Below, piece by piece: positions 34,771 through 46,543 of a stretch of DNA of 64,000 nucleotides. Where the stretch lies: NCBI RefSeq assembly GCF_001659605.2, contig NC_035169.2, positions 18,352,263-18,416,262 of the forward strand, written 5' to 3'. Made by a program: the position numbers and the translations under genes. Numbering within the stretch: the stretch's first letter is position 1; the number at the start of each line of letters is the position of its first letter. The stretch is from Manihot esculenta. Its lineage: Eukaryota; Streptophyta; Magnoliopsida; Malpighiales; Euphorbiaceae. The notes beneath the pieces were generated by a model, which ran no database searches, was not told where the DNA came from, and saw nothing but the letters and a program-made list of their open reading frames with translations.

Positions 34771-36713
34771 TGTTCATATATGGAAAGTGCCAAATAAGGA
34801 AAGTGTTCATATATGGAAAGTGCCAAATAAGGAAAGATTCAGAAAGCACAGTCAACAAACTGTCCGAAATTCGAACTGCAGAATCTTTCCTGCCTTAATT
34901 AGAACATGGGCCAGGAAAGGAAGGTTTTCAAATAAGGCAAGTTTTCAGAAAAGGAAAGTCTTCAAATGAGGAAAGTGCAGAAGCAAAAGTAAACAAGGAA
35001 AGCTCAGTCAGAAGATTATTTCAAATTCAAATCGCAGATCTTTCTTTCCTTGTTCAAAGATGTGCATACACTGCAGCAGTCATAACTTCCTGTTTAGGCA
35101 GCAAGATCTCAAGGAGATGCTCTTCCTCTTCTGCATTCAGCATTCAAAATTCAAACGAAGGCTCCACCTAAAAAGGAAAGACTGGACAGATATATTTCCA
35201 CTTCTGCACATTAATGACTGCATTCTCCTGCCTCTTTTGCAATCCATGCGCGTGCCACCTCTTCTGGAAGCATGATCCGCGCGTCCTTCCTCTTCTGAAA
35301 GCCTTGGTACGTGCATATTTCCTTATGAACATCAAGCCACGACTTTTCTTCCTCTATTGGCAGCCTTGGATCGCTCTTCCTTCCTTTTCAAGCACAAGGT
35401 ACGCTCCTTTCCTATTCTGAAGGCAATCTGCGCGCCAACTTCTTTCTGAAGCCTTGCAGTCCGATTCTTTCCTCGTTTGCAACAACTTGGGCAGCAAGTT
35501 GCACATGGGCAGCACCTTGGGCAGCCTCTACACTAATTAGGAAGCAAGGTCAGCATCTAAACTTATTTAGGAAGCACAATCTGCGCCTCCTTCCCTTTCT
35601 GAGACCAAACCGCGCGCATCAACTTCCTTTCGCAGTGCATTTTCGCGCAGCCTTCCTTCTGAAGCCGAAAAGCGCGATTCTTTCCTTTTCAGACACATCT
35701 TGGGCAGAAAATACCTCTTGGGCAGTAAGTATGACCTAGGGCAACACTTTTCAACTATAAAAAGCCACATAAGAAGCCTCTACATGGTCTTTACACTCCC
35801 CCTGGGAGACACCTACGGGATTGCAAGTGACATCTTCTCTTTTTCTTCCTTTCTTTATTTTTAGTTTTTGTTTCAGCCATGAGTGGCTGAAACCTTTTTT
35901 CTAGTTGAGGATTTGGTGAAACTTTGGTTGTATTTTTGGATTGAGAGACTTGAACTACATGGTTAATCTTTAGTTGCTTTTCAATATTCATGTAATTTGG
36001 TGCTTTAAGATATTATTGCTTTGTCTTGCGGATCTCTATTGATCTTTGATTTCAAGGTAATATATTGTTGTTTGAATAATCTTAGTCCGTATTTGCTTGG
36101 ATTGCTCAAATATAAGAACACTTGGGGTAAAAACCAAGGAAATTGCATGATCTAGTGTTGTCTCCATGCATGTGGGTGACTAGAATTGGTTCTCTCTATT
36201 TCTTTATGCGATTGACTATTGTATAAGGCCTGTGGCTCAAAGACGTTCTTTGGCAATTGTTAATTAGTAATTAATTGGAGGACTATCCCTAATTGATTTA
36301 ACCTAAAAGAGAGATAATGGATGTGAGAAGCTTCTTCAATCTCCATGGCCAATTTATTGAATCAACAAAGGAACATATGAGTCAATGATCAATCCCATCA
36401 ACTTAAAGTGAATCCGAATCTTCAACTAGAGCTTTTCTCTTATTTGTTTTCTCTTTATTTTTATTATTTGCTTTACTTTATTGTTTCCACCATTAGTTTA
36501 ATCAAATCAATCTCAAACCCCCCTTATTTACTTTACTCGCAATTTATTTTCATTGTTTATTTATTTTCTGTTTGTTCATTTGGTCTACTCAAGGAAGGTA
36601 AATAAGTATCAATTCCCTGTGGATACGATCCTTTTACCACTGTCTACAGTTTTAATATTGTTGGTAGTTAAAAAGGTTATTTATTTTGACCGGCTTCGAC
36701 AACCGCTTTGTCA
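34771..36713 (+). repeat. Element 3b 5' LTR, truncated (1943 bp)
   Basis: Begins abruptly at TGTTCATATATGG and is then nearly identical to the other LTRs of this family. TATAAAAA at 35756-35763. Contains two tandem copies of a 33-base unit GTTCATATATGGAAAG... near 34772-34840. Confidence 0.88.
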
Positions 36714-36845
36714 AAATTGGCGCCGTTGCCGGGGAGTTGATTTAACTTATTTGTTTTTCTTTCAGGACCAAATTTAAAAAAAAAAAAAAAGAGAGCACGT
36801 CATCGCAGACCATCTTCTGAAACATCTCAATTGCACATCTGAATC
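36714..36845 (+). other. Element 3b leader with tRNA-Asp primer site
   Basis: TGGCGCCGTTGCCGGGGA at 36718-36735, then an A-run at about 36776-36790. Confidence 0.88.
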
Positions 36846-38030
36846 ATGGATGAGGTAAGTAGATCTGATCTTTCTTTTCTAACATCTTTATTGAAAGATT
36901 TAACCATAGAACAAGACGCGGTAAGTACACCTTTTCGCCTAGCGGAACTTTACGAACAAATCGCTGCTATGAGAAGTTTTGTTATAGACCAAGCTGAACA
37001 AGCTTTTGAAGAACAACTCCAACAAGTACATGCATGTGAAAGATTCTATGGACAGCCGAGATATGCAATACCAGAAGATACCAGAACTAATCTTTATAAG
37101 ATGTTGGAGACTTTGCATAATTTCCAACAGGAAGTGGATCGAATAGCCGCCAAATGGAGAGCAGACATGGTAAGAAAAGAGGAAGAGCTCCAAGATGGTG
37201 AGACAGATGATGAAAGTTGGCAAGTACAAGAACAAGCTGCTGAAGAGGCACAACCAGCAAACTGTTTGCTCAACCCAACTGATCAAACAGAACCTGTTGT
37301 TGATTTAGATATCACTGATTGTTTGAGTAAAGATGTTTTTCATGTAAATCAAGACGATATACTAAATAATGATCTTTGCAGGAAAGAGAGCCAGAAAGAG
37401 CCAGAACTAAAAGAAACTGACTGTTGCATCCAACAGGTGGACTGCAGCCATGCACAGAATGAACAGAAGCAGATCGCACCACTTCAGCTTGGTGCGCAGA
37501 TCAGCCTTGCGCAGACCAAAACCACCACCTTTCGGCTCCCGAACTTCACCACCTTTTGGAAGCCGAACTTCACCACCATTCGGCCGCCGAACCTCTCACT
37601 ACAGCTTCCATCGCAGCACCTTCAGCCTTCAGCGCAGAAAGAGGAAGCTGAACCCAATTCAGCTATTCCTCCATCGCAGAAAGCCCATGCACACAATGAA
37701 CAAGTGGAAATCCAAGATCCAAAATCAAAGGAGCATGTAGATCTATGCCTGCCCAAACCGCCGGATAAGGTAGAGTTTGTTTTGCCTGAATTCAGTACTA
37801 AATTGCAGCTACCCATGGAGAAATATGAACTGGAGTTCAAAGTGCTGCCCAATCATCTCAAAAATGCAAACATAAGGGCAAGAGGCACACCTCATCTGAA
37901 AAAGGAGAAGCTAATCATGTTGCTTCATGAGTACATGAAAGAAATAAGATGGGTTATGACCAAATCAAAAGGCGTGCTACACTATTCACTTAATTATGTT
38001 GGGACCCTTTTTCCTCCCCCAATTACTTGA
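36846..38030 (+). CDS. Element 3b private reading frame (394 codons), function unknown
   Basis: Homologous to 22900-24141 throughout and open over its whole length. Compared with that copy it has in-frame indels in the Glu/Gln-rich and repeat parts, and several substitutions. It includes a short block (about 37520-37595) in which the DNA carries TTCGGCTCCCGAA- and TTCGGCCGCCGAA-type sites otherwise seen in LTRs. It keeps a LPNHLK motif near 37845 that the element 3 copy has lost; this motif aligns with LPGHLK in the pre-RT linker of the Athila protein. No enzyme motif is present. Confidence 0.7.
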   Translation: MDEVSRSDLSFLTSLLKDLTIEQDAVSTPFRLAELYEQIAAMRSFVIDQAEQAFEEQLQQVHACERFYGQPRYAIPEDTRTNLYKMLETLHNFQQEVDRIAAKWRADMVRKEEELQDGETDDESWQVQEQAAEEAQPANCLLNPTDQTEPVVDLDITDCLSKDVFHVNQDDILNNDLCRKESQKEPELKETDCCIQQVDCSHAQNEQKQIAPLQLGAQISLAQTKTTTFRLPNFTTFWKPNFTTIRPPNLSLQLPSQHLQPSAQKEEAEPNSAIPPSQKAHAHNEQVEIQDPKSKEHVDLCLPKPPDKVEFVLPEFSTKLQLPMEKYELEFKVLPNHLKNANIRARGTPHLKKEKLIMLLHEYMKEIRWVMTKSKGVLHYSLNYVGTLFPPPIT

Positions 38031-39005
38031 GGCAACTTACCAAGTGGATCGCACCATACAACACCACACCAGGGGAGTACTCAGTTTCCTTTGTTCTTTT
38101 ATGTTTTCTATACATTGAGGACAATGCATGATTTAGGTGTGGGGGCGCGGATCTCTGAAATTTTTAATTTTTTGCTTTAGACACATTTTTCCTTTCAGTT
38201 TGCATTTTCCTTTCAGTTTTTTTCCTTTCAGTTTGCGTTTGATTTTGTTTTCAGTTTTGTTTTGATTTGCTTTACTCAAACTGATGAACTATGTTGGATG
38301 AACTTTCTTTCCATGACCCCATTGATGTGATGACTCTTTAACCCTATGTTGAATCAATTGCAATAAGATGTATTCATGTTTGGGAATTGCTTTTTGAATT
38401 GAATCTTGGAGCTTACCAATGGTGAAAAATATACTGATGACCCTCGATTGAAGATGACAAAAATGAAATTGTGTGAATGAACTTAACATGACTTGATTTA
38501 GCAATAGGTGTTGATTTGCCCAAATCATTGAGAGAAAGAAAATTCAGCAAAGGCAAAGCCCTCAAAAGCACAAAAAAAAAATGGAGAAAATTGTTCCAAT
38601 GGTCAAAAGACTATGAACAAGGCTAAATAGCCACTTGGATAGGTGACCCACTGAAAGATCTAAAAGTACATCAAAAATAGGTTGGTGACCTTTCCAAGCA
38701 AGATCTAAAGTGTAAAAGCCTGAATAAAGTACTTCAAGGTAAGGGCAAGTCACACCAAAAGCTAGAAAAAGTCTTAATATATAATGTGCATGGTCTCTCT
38801 TGAGGAAAACCAATCCTAGCCATGGTAAGTAAAGGGAAACAAGGAAAGAGGTAAGTAACCTTGATGCATACATTCTTTATTGCAATGATTCAAAATAGGG
38901 GTCTAGAGTAAGAGCTTAAGTGGAAATAAGGATCAAAGCAAAGAGAGTTTGTTTAACTATGTTTGTTTGCTTGAGGACAAGCAAAAGGCTAGGTGTGGGG
39001 GTATT
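38031..39005 (+). other. Element 3b 3' noncoding region and polypurine tract
   Basis: Closely matches 24142-25145, with a shorter CTTTCAGTTTGC repeat block (about 38185-38260). The polypurine tract lies at about 38991-39005, next to TGACAGAGC. Confidence 0.82.
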
Positions 39006-41129
39006 TGACAGAGCATAATTTAGCCCACTTTATCATGATAATCTTGATGTTTATTTACACCTTTTCTACCTAATTTTGTGGTTTTGTTCATGTTTTGCAG
39101 AAACTAGGTGTGAAAAGACAATCTGGAGAAAATGCTCTTAAAACTGCCAAAAAGTGCCAAATATGGAAAGTTCCAAATAAGAAAAGTTTTCATATATGGA
39201 AAGTTCCAAATAAGGAAAGTGTTCATATATGGAAAGTGCCAAATAAGGAAAGAGTCAGAAAGCACAGTCAACAAACTGTCCGAAATTCGAACTGCAGAAT
39301 CTTTCCTGCCTTAATTAGAACATGGGCCAGGAAAGGAAGGTTTTCAAATAAGGCAAGTTTTCAGAAAAGGAAAGTCTTCAAATGAGGAAAGTGCAGAAGC
39401 AAAAGTAAACAAGGAAAGCTCAGTCAGAAGATTATTTCAAATTCAAATCGCAGATCTTTCTTTCCTTGTTCAAAGATGTGCATACACTGCAGCAGTCATA
39501 ACTTCCTGTTTAGGCAGCAAGATCTCAAGGAGATGCTCTTCCTCTTCTGCATTCAGCATTCAAAATTCAAACGAAGGCTCCACCTAAAAAGGAAAGACTG
39601 GACAGATATATTTCCACTTCTGCACATTAATGACTGCATTCTCCTGCCTCTTTTGCAATCCATGCGCGTGCCACCTCTTCTGGAAGCATGATCCGCGCGT
39701 CCTTCCTCTTCTGAAAGCCTTGGTACGTGCATATTTCCTTATGAACATCAAGCCACGACTTTTCTTCCTCTATTGGCAGCCTTGGATCGCTCTTCCTTCC
39801 TTTTCAAGCACAAGGTACGCTCCTTTCCTATTCTGAAGGCAATCTGCGCGCCAACTTCTTTCTGAAGCCTTGCAGTCCGATTCTTTCCTCGTTTGCAACA
39901 ACTTGGGCAGCAAGTTGCACATGGGCAGCACCTTGGGCAGCCTCTACACTAATTAGGAAGCAAGGTCAGCATCTAAACTTATTTAGGAAGCACAATCTGC
40001 GCCTCCTTCCCTTTCTGAGACCAAACCGCGCGCATCAACTTCCTTTCGCAGTGCATTTTCGCGCAGCCTTCCTTCTGAAGCCGAAAAGCGCGATTCTTTC
40101 CTTTTCAGACACATCTTGGGCAGAAAATACCTCTTGGGCAGTAAGTATGACCTAGGGCAACACTTTTCAACTATAAAAAGCCACATAAGAAGCCTCTACA
40201 TGGTCTTTACACTCCCCCTGGGAGACACCTACGGGATTGCAAGTGACATCTTCTCTTTTTCTTCCTTTCTTTATTTTTAGTTTTTGTTTCAGCCATGAGT
40301 GGCTGAAACCTTTTTTCTAGTTGAGGATTTGGTGAAACTTTGGTTGTATTTTTGGATTGAGAGACTTGAACTACATGGTTAATCTTTAGTTGCTTTTCAA
40401 TATTCATGTAATTTGGTGCTTTAAGATATTATTGCTTTGTCTTGCGGATCTCTATTGATCTTTGATTTCAAGGTAATATATTGTTGTTTGAATAATCTTA
40501 GTCCGTATTTGCTTGGATTGCTCAAATATAAGAACACTTGGGGTAAAAACCAAGGAAATTGCATGATCTAGTGTTGTCTCCATGCATGTGGGTGACTAGA
40601 ATTGGTTCTCTCTATTTCTTTATGCGATTGACTATTGTATAAGGCCTGTGGCTCAAAGACGTTCTTTGGCAATTGTTAATTAGTAATTAATTGGAGGACT
40701 ATCCCTAATTGATTTAACCTAAAAGAGAGATAATGGATGTGAGAAGCTTCTTCAATCTCCATGGCCAATTTATTGAATCAACAAAGGAACATATGAGTCA
40801 ATGATCAATCCCATCAACTTAAAGTGAATCCGAATCTTCAACTAGAGCTTTTCTCTTATTTGTTTTCTCTTTATTTTTATTATTTGCTTTACTTTATTGT
40901 TTCCACCATTAGTTTAATCAAATCAATCTCAAACCCCCCTTATTTACTTTACTCGCAATTTATTTTCATTGTTTATTTATTTTCTGTTTGTTCATTTGGT
41001 CTACTCAAGGAAGGTAAATAAGTATCAATTCCCTGTGGATACGATCCTTTTACCACTGTCTACAGTTTTAATATTGTTGGTAGTTAAAAAGGTTATTTAT
41101 TTTGACCGGCTTCGACAACCGCTTTGTCA
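39006..41129 (+). repeat. Element 3b 3' LTR (2124 bp)
   Basis: TGACAGAGC...TTTGTCA. The first 170-220 bases differ clearly from element 3 (for example GCATAATTTAGCCCAC) and hold an extra ATATGGAAAGTTCC unit. The rest is almost identical. TATAAAAA at 40172-40179. Confidence 0.9.
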
Positions 41130-41666
41130 CCTGCTCATGCCAAAACTATCATCTCTGCTCTGCTCATCCTCCTCTATTCCTCTCATATTCCCTGACATAC
41201 CACTCTGAACAACTCCTCTTCTACTCTCATCAACAGACCTTCTAGGGTCCCTTGATGTACGTTCTCTGCTTAAACTCTCTGATGTTGCCCTTTGCAGAAC
41301 GGGGAGATGGGCTTCCATGCCCTCATTCTCTGGCGGAGCTCCTGTCAATCTATCAGATCGACGAGTTCCTCTCATCCTGTTTCTGAAAAGCACAACATCA
41401 CACAAAACATCAAATGATCCATGTGAGAACACATGAATCCACAACACATAGAAAACATATCAATAATGCACATGTACCTCATCATGGCATTTCACATCAG
41501 CATGCAAGACAAAACTCCACATTCTATACTATTGGACATGATGTTACTTATTGTGCTTACCCTCCTACACAAGACAACACCTCTTTCCAATGTGAGCTAT
41601 CTCTAATTCTTGAGCAAAAATGCTCCACACACCGTACTCTTGAGGCCCTATGCTCTGATACCAATC
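41130..41666 (-). pseudogene. gag: Partial second internal region of element 4: gag N-terminus, leader and primer site
   Basis: Nearly identical to 47681-48219. On the minus strand: LTR end at 41667, initiator-Met primer site TGGTATCAGAGC (41652-41663), leader, and gag start at 41375 running about 82 codons until it is cut at 41130 by element 3b. Its presence on the outer side of the left LTR shows a tandem arrangement rather than a single insertion. Confidence 0.9.
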
Positions 41667-44163
41667 TGTAACGACCCGGAAACCGGTACCCCTCTGTAAC
41701 GGCCCGAACCATCACTGGCACTAGGATCCAGATCGGCTTAAGGCCGCCGGGACCCGTAGCAAGCCGACTATACTCTCTGTGTACCTGATAAATCCCATAC
41801 ATGAGACAAAACAACTCAACAATCCTGTAACACTGTGTAGGCTTAACTAGTGCTTCTCAGATATGTCAATCTGAAATGGCCCTCCGGGCCTATACCAGGG
41901 ACTACTATCCGCTGTGGTTCAAAGGATTAAAACCCTTTTAATCTGTAACACATCCCATTGGTATCGCATCGAAGCCATACATTAAGCCTAACTCACACAT
42001 TTCTCATCAAGAAACGTAAAACAGGATCCATGTACAAAGGGATAGATCATACACCACACTAATGGTAAATCAAACAGTAGGGTAAAGCACAATTCTATCC
42101 AGTATATGACAGTACATGTCTATACATGACATTACAACTAATACATTAATTACATCATGTCCGCTATTCTATTACAAACATACATTCATGCATAACTTTC
42201 CTCTGTACTCTTGCTGATTTTAACTTCCCATAGCTATCTCAGAACCTGCAAAACTGGGGTGAAGGGAGTGGGATGAGCTCTAGAGCCCAGTGAGGAGGAA
42301 CAGTAAAACAGTTCATTAATTACATGCTTTTATGAAATGCATCACATCACAAACATATCATCTCAAAGATGAACTTGTCACCAATAGCCCTTTACTGTAT
42401 ACATATAATAATATGTCCAACTTGCCAGGGGCGATTAGGCCTCACCTGGACTTCTCTTACCTGACTCCATCACAAGGCCAACTGTGCCAGGGGCGATTAG
42501 GCCTCACCTGGACTTCTCTATCTGAGTCAGGTCAAACTGTCTAACTCATAGTACCAGGAGCGACCTGAACTATCCAGGAGCGACCTGGTATGGCTATCTC
42601 ATGCCATATCTCATCTGATCTCATAGTATCTCACTGATATCAGGGGCTATGGATCATCCAACATTCATCCACACAAATATAATCTTATGCAATGCAGCAT
42701 ATTCGTGAATTCTAATGCAACACAACCTACTACATAACATGGCATTTTATGATGCATGGATCATGCTAAAAGCGTGTCATTTCTCAAATTAAAATATAAG
42801 GTTTAGTTCCACTCACCTGTAGCCACTGTTTGGCTAACTCTGGGCTACCTCTAACTCTGAAGCAGCTACTACTGCTAAAAACCTCGGTTCCTCGGGTCCA
42901 ACCCTACAATGAAGGACTCAAATGAGGTACCAAACATACTCTCTATACAACTGATAAACAACTCTTATACAACTCCCCAAAATCCCTCAAAACATGCATG
43001 CAAAACAAGCAAAGGAAGGCTGGACAGAACACTTTCGGCGGCAGGTTCGGCGGCCGAATGCCCTGTCCAGAGCCGAAACTCGCATACTTTCGGCGGCCGA
43101 ATCTCCACTTTCGGCGGCCGAACCCTTTCGGGGGCAAGGTTCGGGGGCCAAAACACACTCCAGAGACGAAAGTCTCCAACCTTCGGCGGCACCTTCGGCG
43201 GCCGAACCCTCCAAACAGAGCCGAACCTCAAAAACACTCAGGGGCAAGCTGTGGCAACCAAAGCCACCATGCAAGGGGTTCGGCGGCCGAATGCTCCTTC
43301 GGCTGCCGAACCTGAGTTCTTCAAGAACTCAGCTTCAAGCTTCAACCAGCCTCCCAACTCTTTCCATACTCCCCAAATCATGCATTCAACCTCTCAAACT
43401 ATGCATATACTCATGTACATGCTCCAAGGGGTCCAAAACTAACTTAAAACCCCAACCAAACAACACATAACACACATATACAAACTTTCACCATTAAAAC
43501 ACAAAAACTAACCTAAGCATGCAACTCATACATAACTCCCTTTACCTCTTTAAAACACTATTAAAAACTCATTAAAACAAACATAAAAACTTCCCTTACC
43601 TCCTGAAATCAGAAGAGGAACAACCTGCAAGCTGATTTATGGACCAACACCTCTTCACCAACTTCAAACCACAAAAACCTCACTTTTCTCTCAAAACCTT
43701 CAAACCCTTTGAACACACTCAACCCTCTGCATGAGCTGATTAAAGCTTGCAGATGAGTCATAGGAGACGTGGCCTAACCTCTGGTCATGATCTGGAGGTG
43801 AACACCTGGCCAAACCACGGACTGAGGAGCGTGCACAACTAACCGACCACCTCAGCTTCGGCTGCCGAAACTGCATGCAAAACCATGCAACTTTCAGGGG
43901 CCGAACATAACCTTCGAGGGCCGAACATTAGGCACTTTCGGCGGCCGAACTTAACCTTCGGGGGCCGAACATGACAGAAACTCCTTTGGTCAACTCTCCA
44001 CAAAACTCAACTCTTTTCTTAATCAAATCCTTAAAAATACTTAAAACCAACATTCTTAAAAATCTTTTAGAAAACCTTCACTCTACCCTTCTAGAAATCT
44101 CTGACATCCCCGAATTCCACCGGACGGTAGGAATTTCGATGCCTGAATTAGCCGGGTATTACA
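41667..44163 (-). repeat. Element 4 left LTR (2497 bp)
   Basis: Same length as 48220-50716 and, by eye, only a couple of substitutions apart. Contains CCAGGGGCGATTAGGCC...CCTGG dyads (about 42424-42600), palindromes (about 43032-43315 and 43857-43970), and TATTACA/TGTAAC ends. It has internal sequence on both sides. Confidence 0.92.
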
Positions 44164-46543
44164 TTCTTCCCCCCTTTAAAACATTCGTCCTCGAATGTTA
44201 ACAAACATACAAACAAAAACAAACAAAGCGGAAATCTGCTCTCTAAAGAGAAACACAGAAATCGCTGGAGTAAGAACTCTCGGGTCTCTTATCCTTACGA
44301 CACTCCTGGGGTGCTTCTAAGGGACTTCTCTCCTCAGATCTTTCTATTCTTCTATTCTGTGAGCTGAGTGTGTATGATCCGCTCTAACTATGCGATACAG
44401 GTGAGATTCCCTGAGATCTCCACCTTTGGTTCATACAGAACCTCTATCGGATCTAACACTAATCCAGAATAAAAGAAACAAGGAAAGCAAATAAATTTCC
44501 TCTGAGAAGCAGATCAATGCTACTCCTCTAATCTTTTATAGGGTTCTAAGGATTTAACCTCTTCTCTCAACCTTTACTGGATCACCATGTCCTGGAGACA
44601 CCATAAATACACTGTAACTTTCCTCTACACACTCTGATCCTTGCTCGCCTTTTTTTTTTTTTTCTCTTCTGCTCCCTTCCTATTAAACTGACCTACCTCT
44701 TGCTGATGAGAGCTAGCACCCAGATTTCAGATCTAGCGTGGAAAACAACTGACTCCTGCCAGCTAATTCAACTGATCATCAATCTGAAGTAATACTTGTG
44801 CTTATAGGATAAACTGGTAAGCGACTTCCAACTAAAGGCAGCTAACATCTTATCTGCCTTATCCTATAGATACTGGTTTGGATACTCAGAGTCGCTAATC
44901 AGTTTCTTTTCCACTACTTTCTGCTTCAGACTTATCACTACCCACTTCTTATATCGATAAAGATTTCATCTTTTGGTATTACCTTCACATCTCGAGACAA
45001 CTACTATCTCTAAACCATGTGTAGGATAATATAACTCATGCTTCTTCCACTCCTGTTCAGAAACATAAGCAATTACCCTGTCACTTGCACTACCACATAC
45101 TCTAGTTGCACAAGGGATGTATCATAAGACACTGTGAAAGCCTGTATTGGTAGACAAAGCTACTACTGGTACTGTACTGTACTGTACTGTACCGCACTGA
45201 CGTCAGTTTTACTTTAGTGCTTCACAACCCTTGTTACACTAGTCAAACCACACACCTTCGGGTCTTTCTTGAACATTGGTGTGACATCTGTTAAGGATGT
45301 CTTAGACTACTCTTTCTGTAGCAATTTGCCAAAACCCAGTAACCACTCATCTTTGTCACAGAGATGGGTTTAAGCCAATTGCTATAACTTTTACTTTCCT
45401 GGGGTCTATTTCATTTCCTTTTCGGGTACTGAACTCTTCTAGACTGCACTACTTCTCCACAAGAACTCACATCTAAAGAACTTGGCAGCTAAGCCATGTT
45501 CTCTCAAAATCTGCAACACCAGTTTCTGATAATGGGCACTCTCCTCTATGTTTCTGGATCTCATCACGGTATTGTCAATACCGGAATGATTCAAACTCAC
45601 ACTAAAATCTCTGCTTATGAGAGTCATGGCCTGTAATTCTTAGTGCCCATATTTCTTCCTGGACGCTGTCCTTACTTTCTTGGTTACTCTTGTCCTACCT
45701 GATAGTACTTGGATTTCAGATCTATCCAGAAAAGACCACTGACTACTCTTACTTGGTCTCACGTAGATCGTCGATCCAAAGTAACAGATACGTGCTGGTA
45801 GTGACTTTGTCCAACGACTTACAGCCGAAACAAAGTCTCACGGATTCATCCTTCGTTTCCCATCACAACTCTGGAACATTCCAGGATGAGGTACTAAGTC
45901 GGATACATTCCTTGTCTACCAACTCTACTCATCTGGCTCTTACTATCCCTCTCACTTTACTGGTACCATCCTGCAGAGAAGACTAGGAATGGTTCTGGGT
46001 CTAGACACCATTCCTATTTCTCACTCTATTATCTTAGCCTGACAACTTATCTGGAACAACATCTAAACCTTTTCTCTGGCTACGGGCACTAACACTGGTT
46101 CCCCCTCTGATCTGACCAACTACTGTGCTCTCAACTCGAGCAAGAAACCTCTGATAACCTCTCCTGAATAGCTTAAGAGCCTATAGGGCTGATATCAAAC
46201 TTCTAGGCATCTCTACACTGTCCCCTCAACAGACTATTTGTGATCCATCCTGATCTCTAAGCCTGACTACTCTGCCTCTGCTATCTAAGGCAGTACTATG
46301 AGTAGCTAGCCCATCCACCCCTAGAATGACATCAAACAGTCACTCTAGAACTACTAGGTCAGCTGGAAGGCACCTACTCATAACTAACACTGAACTCAAC
46401 TGGCAGACTGACTCTGCCACTGATGGATCACACCACTGACCCAAAGAGGACACTCTAATCCCAGAAGCTATCAAACCCCTACTCTCTGTGGCTCTTAAGG
46501 CCCTAAGGAAAGCGAAACATCAGAGTCTCTAACAGTAGACATA
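44164..46543 (-). pseudogene. pol: Element 4 pol remnants: protease tail, RT, RNase H, chromodomain scrap; integrase core missing
   Basis: From right to left: protease/linker fragments (about 46200-46500), RT pieces with the LREHGL...KFFRCEF stretch (about 45450-45530, active site lost), RNase H pieces (about 44860-45070: HELYYPTH and an [13 protein letters not shown] stretch), then directly a chromodomain scrap (about 44370-44460: EPKVEI). The integrase zinc finger and DDE core are absent. The frame is full of stops. The polypurine tract (44164-44179, minus TTTAAAGGGGGGAAG) and the AACATTCG dyad (44180-44199) are intact. Confidence 0.8.

Larger units (their letters stand above)
34771..41129 (+). 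mobile_element. Element 3b: second copy of the non-autonomous Athila-like element, 5' truncated
   Basis: 5' LTR lacking about the first 180 bases (34771-36713), Asp-tRNA primer site 36718-36735 (perfect match), reading frame 36846-38030, polypurine tract, 3' LTR 39006-41129. No target duplication can be found: the left neighbour is a Tat remnant, the right neighbour is gag of element 4. A deletion therefore removed the left end of the element together with its original left flank. Confidence 0.9.
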
